A DNA stretch of 64,000 nt from CAYVQE01 sp964633205 (GTDB lineage Bacteria; Myxococcota; B64-G9): NCBI GenBank assembly GCA_964633205.1, contig CAZWFN010000009.1, positions 6,780-70,779 of the forward strand. The letters are read 5' to 3'. This document shows, one piece after another, positions 48,833-57,246 of the stretch. Numbering within the stretch: the first letter of the stretch is position 1; every line of letters begins with the position of its first letter. The notes beneath the pieces are model-generated. The model ran no database searches, had not been told where the DNA came from, and saw only the letters and a list, made by a program, of their open reading frames with translations. Both the position numbers and the translations under genes were made by a program.

Positions 48833-51800
48833 ATGAGATTCTATGCGGGCGGACGGCCGTGGGGCGAGATCCTGCCCCGCTATGCGTTTTTAGAGCCCTT
48901 GCTGGCCGGCCGGCGGGTGCTGGAGATCGGCTGTGGCGACGGCACCGGCGCGCAGGGCTTGCTCGGCCGCGGGGCCAGCGAGGTGGTCGGTCTGGAGCGG
49001 CCGGGCCCGGAGCTCGAAGCCGCCCTGGAGGCCCCGGTCCGGCCGGGGTTGTCCTTTCGCGCCCTCGACGATCGGCAGCTCGATCTGTCGAGTGCCTCGT
49101 TCGACGTGGTCATCGCCTTCGGCCTGGCCGACCGGATGGATCCGGCACTGGTGGCCGAGATCGAACGCGTGCTGACGCCGTCCGGCTTTCTGGTCACCGC
49201 CCTGCGCAATCCGCACCACCTGCCCTGGACGGGTCTGGCGCCGGACACTGCCGAGCCGGCGGCCTTCGAGCGATTCGTGGCCTGGTTGCAGGACCGCTTC
49301 GTCCGCGTCAGCCTGTTCGCCCAGACTCCGTTCGTGGGCTTCTCGCTGGGCTGGATGGGCGCCGATGCCGAAGAGCTGCCGCTGGAGATGGACTCGAGCC
49401 TGCTGCCCGAAGAAGCCGAGGACGTGGCGTACTACCTGGCGGTCTGCGGTCGCGAGCCGGTGGCCTTCGAGTCCCAATCCCTGGTCCAGCTTCCGTACCC
49501 GGTCGTGGTCGGCGAGGTACTCGCCGGTCGCGACCGGCGCCCGCCGGCCAGCGAGACAGGTGCCGGCGACGCCGCGCTGCGCCGCCAGCTGGCCGAACGC
49601 GAGCGGCGATTGCACGTGGTGGCCCTGGATCTGGCGCGGCAGCATGCCGCGGTGAGCGCGGCCCGGGCGGCGGGTGACGCGGCGCTGGCCGCCGCCGAAG
49701 ACCTGCAGGCACAGCTGCGCCGGGCGCTCGTTGAGCGGGACGAGATGGCCGTTCGCCACGGGGAGCAGGAGAAGCTGGCCAGCCAGCTCGAGGCGCGCCG
49801 CGAGGAGCTGCTCGGCCGGCTGGCCCTGCTCGAGAGCCGCTTGGCCGAGGAGGACAGCCAGTCCGAAGCCCTGCGCCAGGAGATCGTGCGCCGCGAGCGC
49901 ACCATCGAGCGGCTGCGCGCCGACATCCAGCAGCACGAGCAAGACCGCGTCGGCATTCAACGCCAGCTGCTCAACCCGCTGCTCGGGCGTGACGACGACG
50001 ACAGCCTGGCTCCCGAAGAGGTGCCGCGGTTGCTGCGGCTGGCCGCCCAGGAGCGCGACGAGCAGGCGGCCGAACATCGGCGGCTCGAGGACGAGATCGA
50101 ACGGCTGCGGCGCCAGCGGGCCGAGCAGGCCGAGCGGCTGGATCGGCTGGCCGCGCAGCAGGAGCGCGCGCAGCAGCAGACGCGGCAGCAGGATCGTCAG
50201 CTCGACACGCTGCAGGCCGAGATTGCCGAGAAGGCGAGCTGGCTGGAGGCGGCGCGTTCGGAGTGCGAGCGACTCGAAACCGAGCGGGATGAGCGGGACG
50301 AGCGCATCGCCGGGCTCGACCGCCAGATCGCCGAGCTGCGGCGCGAAGCCGAGCGGCAACGCGCCCAGACGACCGAGCGCGAGGCGCGCAACGCAGCGCT
50401 GCTGGCCGAGAACGAGCGGTTGCGCCGGGCGACCGCCGAGCTCGAAGGCGAGCTGGAGGGCGGCCGCCGGGAGCGGGTGGAGCTGCAGACCGAGGTCCGG
50501 GCCATCGAGGCGGCCGCCGAGCAGCGCCAGGTCCAGATCGGCGAGCTGCGCCACCAGCTCGACAAGGCCCGCAGCGAGCTCGACGAGCGCAATCGCGCGT
50601 TGGTCGAAGGCGAGCAGCGGACCACCGCGCTGGAGCAGCGGATTGCGCAGCTGGAGGCCCGGGGCGCGGAGATCGATGCTGCCCGGCAAACGGCCGAACG
50701 CCGAGCCGCCGATCTGGAGCAGCAGCGTGCCGCTGCGGCCCACCGGTCCGATACCCTGGCAGCGGCCCGGGATGCCCTGGCCGGCGAACTGGCTGATCGC
50801 GAAGAAGAGCTGCGTCGCTTGCGCCGCCGCCTGACCGAGCAGAGCAAGCTCCAGACCGAGCTGGAGAGCCAGCTCAGCGAGCAGAGCAACCATCAACGGG
50901 AGCTGGAATCCGACCTGGTGGCCCTGATCAACCGTCTCGAGGAGGGCCAGGCGCGAGATCAGGATCGCCAGCGTCTGGTTGCCGGTCTCGAGCAGCGCCT
51001 GAACAGCCAGGCCGGCGAGCTGGAGGACTACCGGGAGAAGATCGACGAGCTGACCCGCGAGCTCTATGTCGCCCGCAGGCAGGAAGAGGATCTGACCGCG
51101 GCCATGGACCTGTTGCGCGCAGCTCTGGTCGAGGAGCAGCAGACCCGCGAGGAGCTCGAAGCCCAGCTGGCCCACCTCGATTTGCGCGGGACCGAGGAAC
51201 AGGAGGAGCTGCGTCAGCGGTTGGCCGATACCGAAGCCGAGCTGGCCGACAGCCGGCGCCGACTGGAGCAGCGCCGGAGCGACCGCAGCCGCGACGAGCA
51301 GGCCATCGAGCGGTTGCGCGCCGAAGCCCAACGCAGCCGGCGCGAGCAGGAGCGGCTCGAAGATCGTCTGGCCGAGGCCCAGGACCGATTGAGCCAAGTG
51401 GAGTCGCAACGCCAGCGGACGGTGGAACTCGAAGGGGAGCTGGACTGGCAGCGCCGCGAGCTCGATCGGAGCCAGGCCGAGCTGCGGGCCCGTGCCGAGG
51501 AGAACGAGCGGCTATCGCTCCAGCTGGAGCAGGGCCAGGCTGAAGTGGGCGATCTACAGGCCGAGATCGACCGGCTCGGCGAACGCGCCGCAGCGCGGGC
51601 CGACGACTGCGACGGATGGCGCCAGCGCACCGCCGAGGTCGAGCGGCGCCTGGCCGCCCTGGAGCCGGAGTTGGTCGCCGGCCGCCGCCGGATCGAGCAG
51701 CTCGAGGCCGACTTGCGCAGCGGCGACGATCGGATCGCGGCACTGGAGCAGAGCCTGGCCGATGGGCAGCAGGCGGCGGACGAGGCTCGCCGCCTGCTCG

Positions 51801-52822
51801 AGCGCGAACGCGGCCGCAACCGCGATTTGGACACGCGGATCGAGCAGCTCGGCCGAGAGGCCGAGCACCGGGAGCAACAAGCGCGCGAGGATCTCGAGCT
51901 GGCGGCCGAGCGGGAGCAAACTCTGCAAGAGCGCCTGGCGGCGTTGCAGCGCCAGATGACCGAGCTGGAGGAAGGCACCGGCCTGGAGTTGTCCTCGCTC
52001 GGCGAGCAGATCCGGCGGCGCGAGGAGCAGATGCAGTCGCTGACCGAACGGCTGGCCGAGCTGGACGAACGGCGGGGTTGGTGGGAGCACCGGGCCGGCG
52101 AGCTGGAGCGCGAGCGCGACTTGCTGGAGCAACAGAACGGCGCGAGCGCGCAGCTGCACGACGAGCTGGCCCGCCGGCGCGAGGAGCAGGCCCGGGCCGA
52201 AGAGCAGAGCCGACAGGCCATCGCGCGGATCGGGCTGGAGCGCGATCAGTGGCGCGAGGAGGCGGAGCGGCTCGGCGGCGAGCTGGCGGCGGTTCGCGAG
52301 CAGAAGGCGGCCATCGAGGAACTGGCCCACCAGCTCGAACTCCGGTCCGTCGAGCAGAACCAGGCACCGGCTGCGGGCGAAGCCCAGCAGGTAGCCGCGG
52401 CCCGCGCCAGCAGCCTGGAGTCGCAGCTGCGCGGGGCCCAGGAGCGAATGCGCACTCTGGAAGCGTGCCTGGCCGAGTCCCAGGCCGGTCTGGACCGCAG
52501 CCGCGCCGCCCTGGAACAGCAGCAACAGCAGCAACGGCAGCAAGTCCAGCGGGCCGATGCGGCCGAGCGCCGCTGCCGCATGCTGGAGCAGCAATCCGGC
52601 GCTGGCCGACCGGAGCCGCACCGCAGCACCGAGCTGGCCCGGATGGAGGCCGAGGTGCGGGCGGCCCGGCGCCGGATCGGCGAGTTGGAGGGCGACATCA
52701 CCCGCATGCGGGCCGAGACCGCCTCGCGCGAGGAGGCACTGCGGCGCGAGGTCGACACCTTGTCGCAACGGCTGCGCCTGCACGAACCGGAGGACGGCGG
52801 CTCGCCGCCGCCGGTGGGCTGA
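48833..52822 (+). CDS. SAM-dependent methyltransferase fused to a giant coiled coil
   Basis: A 1329-residue protein from the ATG at 48833 (GGTGGAGGG upstream; a GTG 15 nt earlier is in frame). Residues 1-190 are a class I methyltransferase: motif I VLEIGCGDGTG (29-39), ASFDVVIAFGLADRM as motif II/post-I, and VLTPSGFLVTAL as motif III. From about 245 to 1310 it is continuous Glu/Arg/Gln/Leu heptad sequence with few Gly or Pro, a coiled coil that could exceed 100 nm. A Gln run (QQQQQQRQQ) lies near 1230. No signal peptide or membrane helix. The coiled coil probably scaffolds or localises the enzyme. Methyl acceptor unknown. Confidence 0.8.
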   Translation: MRFYAGGRPWGEILPRYAFLEPLLAGRRVLEIGCGDGTGAQGLLGRGASEVVGLERPGPELEAALEAPVRPGLSFRALDDRQLDLSSASFDVVIAFGLADRMDPALVAEIERVLTPSGFLVTALRNPHHLPWTGLAPDTAEPAAFERFVAWLQDRFVRVSLFAQTPFVGFSLGWMGADAEELPLEMDSSLLPEEAEDVAYYLAVCGREPVAFESQSLVQLPYPVVVGEVLAGRDRRPPASETGAGDAALRRQLAERERRLHVVALDLARQHAAVSAARAAGDAALAAAEDLQAQLRRALVERDEMAVRHGEQEKLASQLEARREELLGRLALLESRLAEEDSQSEALRQEIVRRERTIERLRADIQQHEQDRVGIQRQLLNPLLGRDDDDSLAPEEVPRLLRLAAQERDEQAAEHRRLEDEIERLRRQRAEQAERLDRLAAQQERAQQQTRQQDRQLDTLQAEIAEKASWLEAARSECERLETERDERDERIAGLDRQIAELRREAERQRAQTTEREARNAALLAENERLRRATAELEGELEGGRRERVELQTEVRAIEAAAEQRQVQIGELRHQLDKARSELDERNRALVEGEQRTTALEQRIAQLEARGAEIDAARQTAERRAADLEQQRAAAAHRSDTLAAARDALAGELADREEELRRLRRRLTEQSKLQTELESQLSEQSNHQRELESDLVALINRLEEGQARDQDRQRLVAGLEQRLNSQAGELEDYREKIDELTRELYVARRQEEDLTAAMDLLRAALVEEQQTREELEAQLAHLDLRGTEEQEELRQRLADTEAELADSRRRLEQRRSDRSRDEQAIERLRAEAQRSRREQERLEDRLAEAQDRLSQVESQRQRTVELEGELDWQRRELDRSQAELRARAEENERLSLQLEQGQAEVGDLQAEIDRLGERAAARADDCDGWRQRTAEVERRLAALEPELVAGRRRIEQLEADLRSGDDRIAALEQSLADGQQAADEARRLLERERGRNRDLDTRIEQLGREAEHREQQAREDLELAAEREQTLQERLAALQRQMTELEEGTGLELSSLGEQIRRREEQMQSLTERLAELDERRGWWEHRAGELERERDLLEQQNGASAQLHDELARRREEQARAEEQSRQAIARIGLERDQWREEAERLGGELAAVREQKAAIEELAHQLELRSVEQNQAPAAGEAQQVAAARASSLESQLRGAQERMRTLEACLAESQAGLDRSRAALEQQQQQQRQQVQRADAAERRCRMLEQQSGAGRPEPHRSTELARMEAEVRAARRRIGELEGDITRMRAETASREEALRREVDTLSQRLRLHEPEDGGSPPPVG

Positions 52823-52847
52823 TCGCGGCGGCCGGGAGGGATGCGCC

Positions 52848-54191
52848 ATGCGACGGGCGGCGCTGGCAGATGAGGCATTGCAGCACCTGAAGGCCCTGGT
52901 GGCGTTCGATACCACCAATCCGCCTGGCAACGAGTTGCCGGCGGCTCGCTACCTGCAAAGGGTGCTGTCCGATGCCGGTCTGGACCCGGTGGTCATCGAG
53001 TCGGCCCCCGGCCGGGGCAATGTGGTGGCCCGGCTCGCCGGCCAGGACAAAGGGTCTCCGCTGCTGCTGTTCAGCCACCTGGACGTGGTGGCCGCCGAGC
53101 CCGAACACTGGGATCTGCCCCCCTTCGCCGCCGCCGAGCGCGACGGGTACCTGTACGGCCGCGGTTGCCTGGACATGAAGCAGATGACCGCCATGTCGCT
53201 GGCCGCGATGCTGGAGCAACAGCGCAGCGGCCGGCGACTGCAACGGGACCTGATCTTCGCCGCGGTGGCCGACGAGGAGGCCGGCGGCGAGTTGGGGGCG
53301 GCCCACCTGGTGCGCGAGCACCCCGACCTGATTCGCGCCGGCTGGGCGCTGTGCGAGATCGGCGGGTTCCGGATCGACATCAAGGGCCGCATCTTTTATC
53401 CGGTGCAAGTGGCCGAGCGCGGCTGCGCCTGGTGCCGGGTGCGTTTCAGCGGCGACCCGGGCCATGGCTCGGTCCCCGATCCCGACAGCGCGGTGGCCGA
53501 GATGTGTCGCGCGCTGACGCGATTGCAGCGCCGGGGGCTGCCCCTGCACGTCACCCCGCCGATGCGCGCGTTCATCGAGGCGGTGGCTGCCCGCCAGCCC
53601 TTGCACGTGCGCACCGTCATGCGCGGCTTGCTGACGGGACCGACGCACCGGCTGTGTCGGATGCTGATGGACGCCGAGCAGGCGCGGTTGATGGACGCGC
53701 AGTTGCACAACACGGCCGTGCCGACGGTGGTGCGGGCCGGCGAGAAGCAGAACGTCATCCCCTCGACGGCCGAGGTCGACATCGACGGCCGCGTGCTGCC
53801 GGGACAGACCTGGGATGCCTTTCGCGCCGAGCTGCAAGCGGTGCTGGGACCGCGGGCCGAGATCGAGCTGACACGTTGGTTGGAGCCGGTGGTCCACCCC
53901 AGCGACACGCATTTGTTCGATGTCATCGAGGCGGTGATCGGCGAGCGCGAGCCGGATGCTGCGGTGGTGCCGTACCTGCTGACCGGTTTCACCGATGCCA
54001 AGCACCTGGATGCGCTGGGCATCGTGACCTACGGCTTTTCGCCCATGTTCAACGACCCGCAGGAGCGCTTCGCCAAGCTGGCCCACGGCCACAACGAACG
54101 CATCGGCCTGGACGCTTTCCGCTGGGGCGTCGACGCGCTTTGCGAGACGGTGGAGCGCTTCTGCCAGCAGCCGGATCGAGGTGACCGGTGA
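52848..54191 (+). CDS. M20-family metallopeptidase
   Basis: A 447-residue M20 peptidase of the ArgE/DapE/CPG2 superfamily. Metal-site motifs: LLFSHLDVVAAEPEHW with the first His/Asp, GRGCLDMKQMTAM with the bridging Asp, VADEEAGGELG with the catalytic Glu pair, and LAHGHNERIG with the final His. GGGAGGG precedes the ATG. It cleaves small peptides or acyl-amino acids; the substrate is unknown. It is 25 nt after the coiled-coil gene and overlaps the next gene by GTGA. Confidence 0.9.
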   Translation: MRRAALADEALQHLKALVAFDTTNPPGNELPAARYLQRVLSDAGLDPVVIESAPGRGNVVARLAGQDKGSPLLLFSHLDVVAAEPEHWDLPPFAAAERDGYLYGRGCLDMKQMTAMSLAAMLEQQRSGRRLQRDLIFAAVADEEAGGELGAAHLVREHPDLIRAGWALCEIGGFRIDIKGRIFYPVQVAERGCAWCRVRFSGDPGHGSVPDPDSAVAEMCRALTRLQRRGLPLHVTPPMRAFIEAVAARQPLHVRTVMRGLLTGPTHRLCRMLMDAEQARLMDAQLHNTAVPTVVRAGEKQNVIPSTAEVDIDGRVLPGQTWDAFRAELQAVLGPRAEIELTRWLEPVVHPSDTHLFDVIEAVIGEREPDAAVVPYLLTGFTDAKHLDALGIVTYGFSPMFNDPQERFAKLAHGHNERIGLDAFRWGVDALCETVERFCQQPDRGDR

Positions 54192-54742
54192 CCCGACGGC
54201 TCACCGATCGGCCCGCTGCCGCCGGCTGCGCCGCGCGGATCGCGCTGGGATTGCTGTTGCTGTCGTTGCTGGGTCCGGCCACGGCCCGCGCCGAGATGGA
54301 GCTGGTGCGCTGTGGCAGCGACGACTGGCGCATGCGCCTGGCGGCCGGCCTGGGTCCGCGCCTCTACCTGGAGCACGAGCGCATCCAGTTCGCCTTCGGC
54401 TCCGACCTGTGGCTGCGTCTGGTGGGTCCGCTGGCGGTGGGGGTGGGGGTGGATGCCGGGGTCATCGAGCACACCGAGGTGCTCACCACCCTGGCCTTGC
54501 GCCTGCACCTGTTGCGCTCCTGCAAGCTGGAGCTGGCGGCCGAGGCGCGCGGCGGGGTGTGGTTCGCCCCGGGCCGCACCGGGGTCGATCCCAGCGGGGC
54601 CTTTGCGCTCGGGCTGGTCTTGGCGCACGATCTGGGCGAACGTTGCTTCGTGGCCGGGCGCCTGGGCGGCGGCATGGTGGTGCGCAGCGGCCGCGGTGGA
54701 TTCATGGAGTTGAGCATCGATGTGGGCCTGCGGCTGTTTTGA
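54188..54742 (+). CDS. Small exported beta-barrel-like protein
   Basis: A 184-residue protein with a GTG start overlapping the peptidase stop (GTGA). Signal peptide about 1-36 (ATARA). The rest is amphipathic strands (MRLAAGLGPRLYLEHERIQF, LSIDVGLRLF), ending in Phe, consistent with a small outer-membrane barrel. Two Cys pairs are possible. No family recognised. Confidence 0.65.
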   Translation: MTRRLTDRPAAAGCAARIALGLLLLSLLGPATARAEMELVRCGSDDWRMRLAAGLGPRLYLEHERIQFAFGSDLWLRLVGPLAVGVGVDAGVIEHTEVLTTLALRLHLLRSCKLELAAEARGGVWFAPGRTGVDPSGAFALGLVLAHDLGERCFVAGRLGGGMVVRSGRGGFMELSIDVGLRLF

Positions 54743-54768
54743 GCCCGACCGGGGCGGCGGAGAGTGAG

Positions 54769-55182
54769 ATGCGAGCACGATCGATCGGCGGCTTGTTGGC
54801 GTGTCTGTGGTTGGCGAGCGCTTGTGGCGAAGCCGATCCAGCCACCCCCAGTTATCTGCTCTGCGGCACCATCACCTCGACATCGGTCGACGCCAGCGGC
54901 GCCTGGGCTTACGTGCGGCTGGTGGAGCCGGGCGGGACGGTGGAAGACACCAGCCTGTACAAGGCCGGCTGTCAACTGACCGGACCGAGCTGTGACTACC
55001 AGATCAACCGGGTGCTCGAAGGCCAGTACACGGTATACGGTTCGATCGATCTGGATGGCGATGCCGATTGGGACGAGCCCTTGCCCGACGGCGGCGACCT
55101 GGTCTCGCCGGGCCGGCCCCTGACGCTGTTGAGCCGGACGGCGATGGATTTCCCGGACGAGGCCTGGCGGTTGCTGCCGTGA
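54769..55182 (+). CDS. Small lipoprotein with Ig/transthyretin-like domain
   Basis: A 137-residue protein with lipobox LASAC (Cys19). Residues 30-110 look like a beta-sandwich of the carboxypeptidase-regulatory/transthyretin type (CGTITSTSVDASGAWAYVRL). A loop DLDGDADWDEPLPDGGD resembles Asp-rich calcium-binding turns. Two further Cys (CQLTGPSC) may form a disulfide. It is 26 nt after the barrel-like gene. Confidence 0.68.
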   Translation: MRARSIGGLLACLWLASACGEADPATPSYLLCGTITSTSVDASGAWAYVRLVEPGGTVEDTSLYKAGCQLTGPSCDYQINRVLEGQYTVYGSIDLDGDADWDEPLPDGGDLVSPGRPLTLLSRTAMDFPDEAWRLLP

Positions 55183-55190
55183 CCCCCGAT

Positions 55191-55220
55191 TTGACAGCCG
55201 GGGACGGCCATCGCTACCAT
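55191..55220 (+). promoter_or_regulatory. Promoter abutting the helical lipoprotein start
   Basis: TTGACA (55191-55196), an 18-nt spacer and TACCAT (55215-55220), with 8 nt (CGGCGACC) to the ATG at 55229. No Shine-Dalgarno; probably leaderless. Confidence 0.6.
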
Positions 55221-55228
55221 CGGCGACC

Positions 55229-56848
55229 ATGAACGGCAAACGATGTCTCGCTTGGGTGCTGCTGGGTTGCCTGTTGTGTACGGGGTGCGCGGGGCTCGAC
55301 CCCCAGGTCAAACGCGGCGACGAGTTGGCCAAGGCCGGCCTGTTCGGCGAGGCGCTGGATGCCTATCGGTCGGCGGCCGAGCGGGCACCCGACGATTCCG
55401 AGATCGAAGCCAGGATTCTGCGCACCCGCCGCTCTCTGGCCAAGGAGAGCAACGCCGACGGCTTGCGGCTGCTCGAGGCCGGTGATGTCGAGGCCGCGCT
55501 GCAAGCCTTCAAGCAAGCCGTCGCGCTCCATCCACAGGGGCCTTACGGGCGCAATCTGAAGAAGGCCGCTCTGCAGCGCATCGGGGCGGGCCATCGGGCC
55601 ATCGAAGAGAAGCAGTTCGCCAAGGCCATCGCCATCTTCAAGGGCTTGCTCGAGGAGCTGCCGCGACTGAAGCGCGCCGAACGCGGCCTGAAAGACGCCC
55701 GGCTGGCCTGGGGCGAGGTGCTGCTGCGCCAGGCGGCCGATTACCAGCAGCGCGGGTTGCCGGGCAACGCCCTGATCGAGCTGGTGCGCCTGCGCGGCAT
55801 CGCCGGTGATTACGCCGATGCGCCCGCGCGCGAGCGCCAGGCCCGGGCGGCGCTGGCGCAAGCCGCCCTTTTCGTCTACCGGGTCGCGCCGGACCGGGTG
55901 CGCCGGCGTCTGCTGGCGCTGACCGCCGATCTGGTCCAGCGGGTGCAGCGGGCCGAGCTGCCGGCGTGCTCGCAGGCCAGCGTCGCCGGCGACAGCGATC
56001 GGCCGCCCCAGGTGCGGCTGACGATCGGTGTCGAGCGCCGGCGAATCCGGGATGAGCGATCGATGCGCATGGGCCAGCAGAAGTATCAGTCCGGCACCCG
56101 GCCGGTGGACAACCCGGCCTTTCTGAAGCTGGAAGACCAGATCGAAAAGGTCCGCCGGAACATCGCCGCGCTCGAGCGAAAGGTCGCCGAAGACGATACC
56201 GTGATCGAGCAGGTGCGCCAGGCCTTCGCCGACGCCGGGCCAAGCGATGACGAGCAGGCGCTGCGCGAGCGGCTGATCGCGGCCGAGAAACAGCAGGCGA
56301 AGCACAGCCGGGAGCTCGCCGAGCTGCGCGAACGGGCGGTCGCGATGCGCAACCAGCTTTCCCAGACCCCGCGCAAGCTCCAGGAGCCGGTCTACGACAT
56401 GCACCACTACGAGATCATCAAGGTCGACCGGACCCTGGAGCTGGTGGCCACGGTGACCGCCCGCAGCGACAACGGCCAGGTGCTGCTGAACGCGGTCGAG
56501 TTCTCGGCCAGCGCCGCTACGGCCGACGAGACCAACCCGGCCGCAGCGCGCTACGACGTCGAAGCCGATCCGCTGCAGTTCCCCAAGTCGGTCGAGGAGT
56601 TGGAAGCCGCGGCGGCGGCTGCCCTGGCGGCCGATGTGGCCGAGCGGCTGGGCGATCTGTGCCAGCGCTGGCAGGGTGAGATCCTGGAGCGGGCGCGCCA
56701 GGCGGGCAAGGAGGCGGCGCTCGAGGCGATCGAGGACTACGTGCTGTACCTGTTGGCCACCCGCGAGGCCCCGCCGGCCGATCTGGTTCGGTTCCTGGCC
56801 GAGCAGCGCGACTTCAAGGCCATCGACGCCTTGCGCCAGACGCCCTGA
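55229..56848 (+). CDS. TPR/coiled-coil lipoprotein
   Basis: A 539-residue protein with lipobox LCTGC (Cys20). Residues 25-200 are TPR-like (GDELAKAGLFGEALDAYRSA, EAGDVEAALQAFKQAVALHP, EKQFAKAIAIFKGLLEELP). About 300-385 is coiled coil (LEDQIEKVRRNIAALERKVA). The last 150 residues are mixed alpha/beta (IIKVDRTLELVATVTARS). It is probably an envelope scaffold; I recognise no named family. The ATG is 8 nt from a good -10 box. Confidence 0.78.
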   Translation: MNGKRCLAWVLLGCLLCTGCAGLDPQVKRGDELAKAGLFGEALDAYRSAAERAPDDSEIEARILRTRRSLAKESNADGLRLLEAGDVEAALQAFKQAVALHPQGPYGRNLKKAALQRIGAGHRAIEEKQFAKAIAIFKGLLEELPRLKRAERGLKDARLAWGEVLLRQAADYQQRGLPGNALIELVRLRGIAGDYADAPARERQARAALAQAALFVYRVAPDRVRRRLLALTADLVQRVQRAELPACSQASVAGDSDRPPQVRLTIGVERRRIRDERSMRMGQQKYQSGTRPVDNPAFLKLEDQIEKVRRNIAALERKVAEDDTVIEQVRQAFADAGPSDDEQALRERLIAAEKQQAKHSRELAELRERAVAMRNQLSQTPRKLQEPVYDMHHYEIIKVDRTLELVATVTARSDNGQVLLNAVEFSASAATADETNPAAARYDVEADPLQFPKSVEELEAAAAAALAADVAERLGDLCQRWQGEILERARQAGKEAALEAIEDYVLYLLATREAPPADLVRFLAEQRDFKAIDALRQTP

Positions 56849-56866
56849 GGTCCGCGGGCCGCCGCC

Positions 56867-57205
56867 TCACTCGCCGCTCTCGCCGTGGTCCTCCGCCGGG
56901 CCGCCGCCGGCCGGCGCGGTGGACGCGGGCTCTGGATTGAGCATGGCCTTCAGATCCTTGTAGGCCCCGAAGCGCACCACCTTCTTGCGCGGGATGCGGA
57001 TGCGCTCGCCGGTCCGGGGGTTGCGGCCGTCGCGGGCCCGGTGGATCCGCACCCGCAACACGCCCAGTCCCGGCAGCACGAACTGGCCGTCGCTGGCCAG
57101 CTTTTTCTTGGCCAGCGTGACCAGGCCGTCGTAGAAGCGGTTGATGTTGGCCTTGCTGATCCCGGAAGCACGCATGATGCCTTCGACCATCTCGTCTCGG
57201 TTCAT
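56867..57205 (-). CDS. HU/IHF-family DNA-binding protein
   Basis: A 112-residue protein. The HU core runs about 1-90: helical N-terminus (GISKANINRFYDGLVTLAKK), FVLPGLGVLRVRI, and the DNA-binding arm RDGRNPRTGERIRIPRKKV. About 20 extra residues (Pro/Ala/Gly/Glu-rich) follow the core. GGAGG lies upstream. It is 41 nt after purF on the same strand, with a GC-rich hairpin (GGTC-GCC-GACC) in the gap, so it may be cotranscribed with purF or partly attenuated. Confidence 0.9.
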   Translation of the reverse strand: MNRDEMVEGIMRASGISKANINRFYDGLVTLAKKKLASDGQFVLPGLGVLRVRIHRARDGRNPRTGERIRIPRKKVVRFGAYKDLKAMLNPEPASTAPAGGGPAEDHGESGE

Positions 57206-57246
57206 GGGTCCCTTCCTCCCGCCCCGCCGGTCGGCGACCGGGGCGC

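Noticed and set aside
48890..51409. Minus-strand open frame antisense to the coiled-coil gene
   Set aside because: Leu/Gln-rich mirror of the Glu/Arg/Gln heptads; no start signal or motif.
57213..57246. Hairpin between purF and the HU-like gene as terminator
   Set aside because: GC-rich stem without a following T-run; at most an attenuator.
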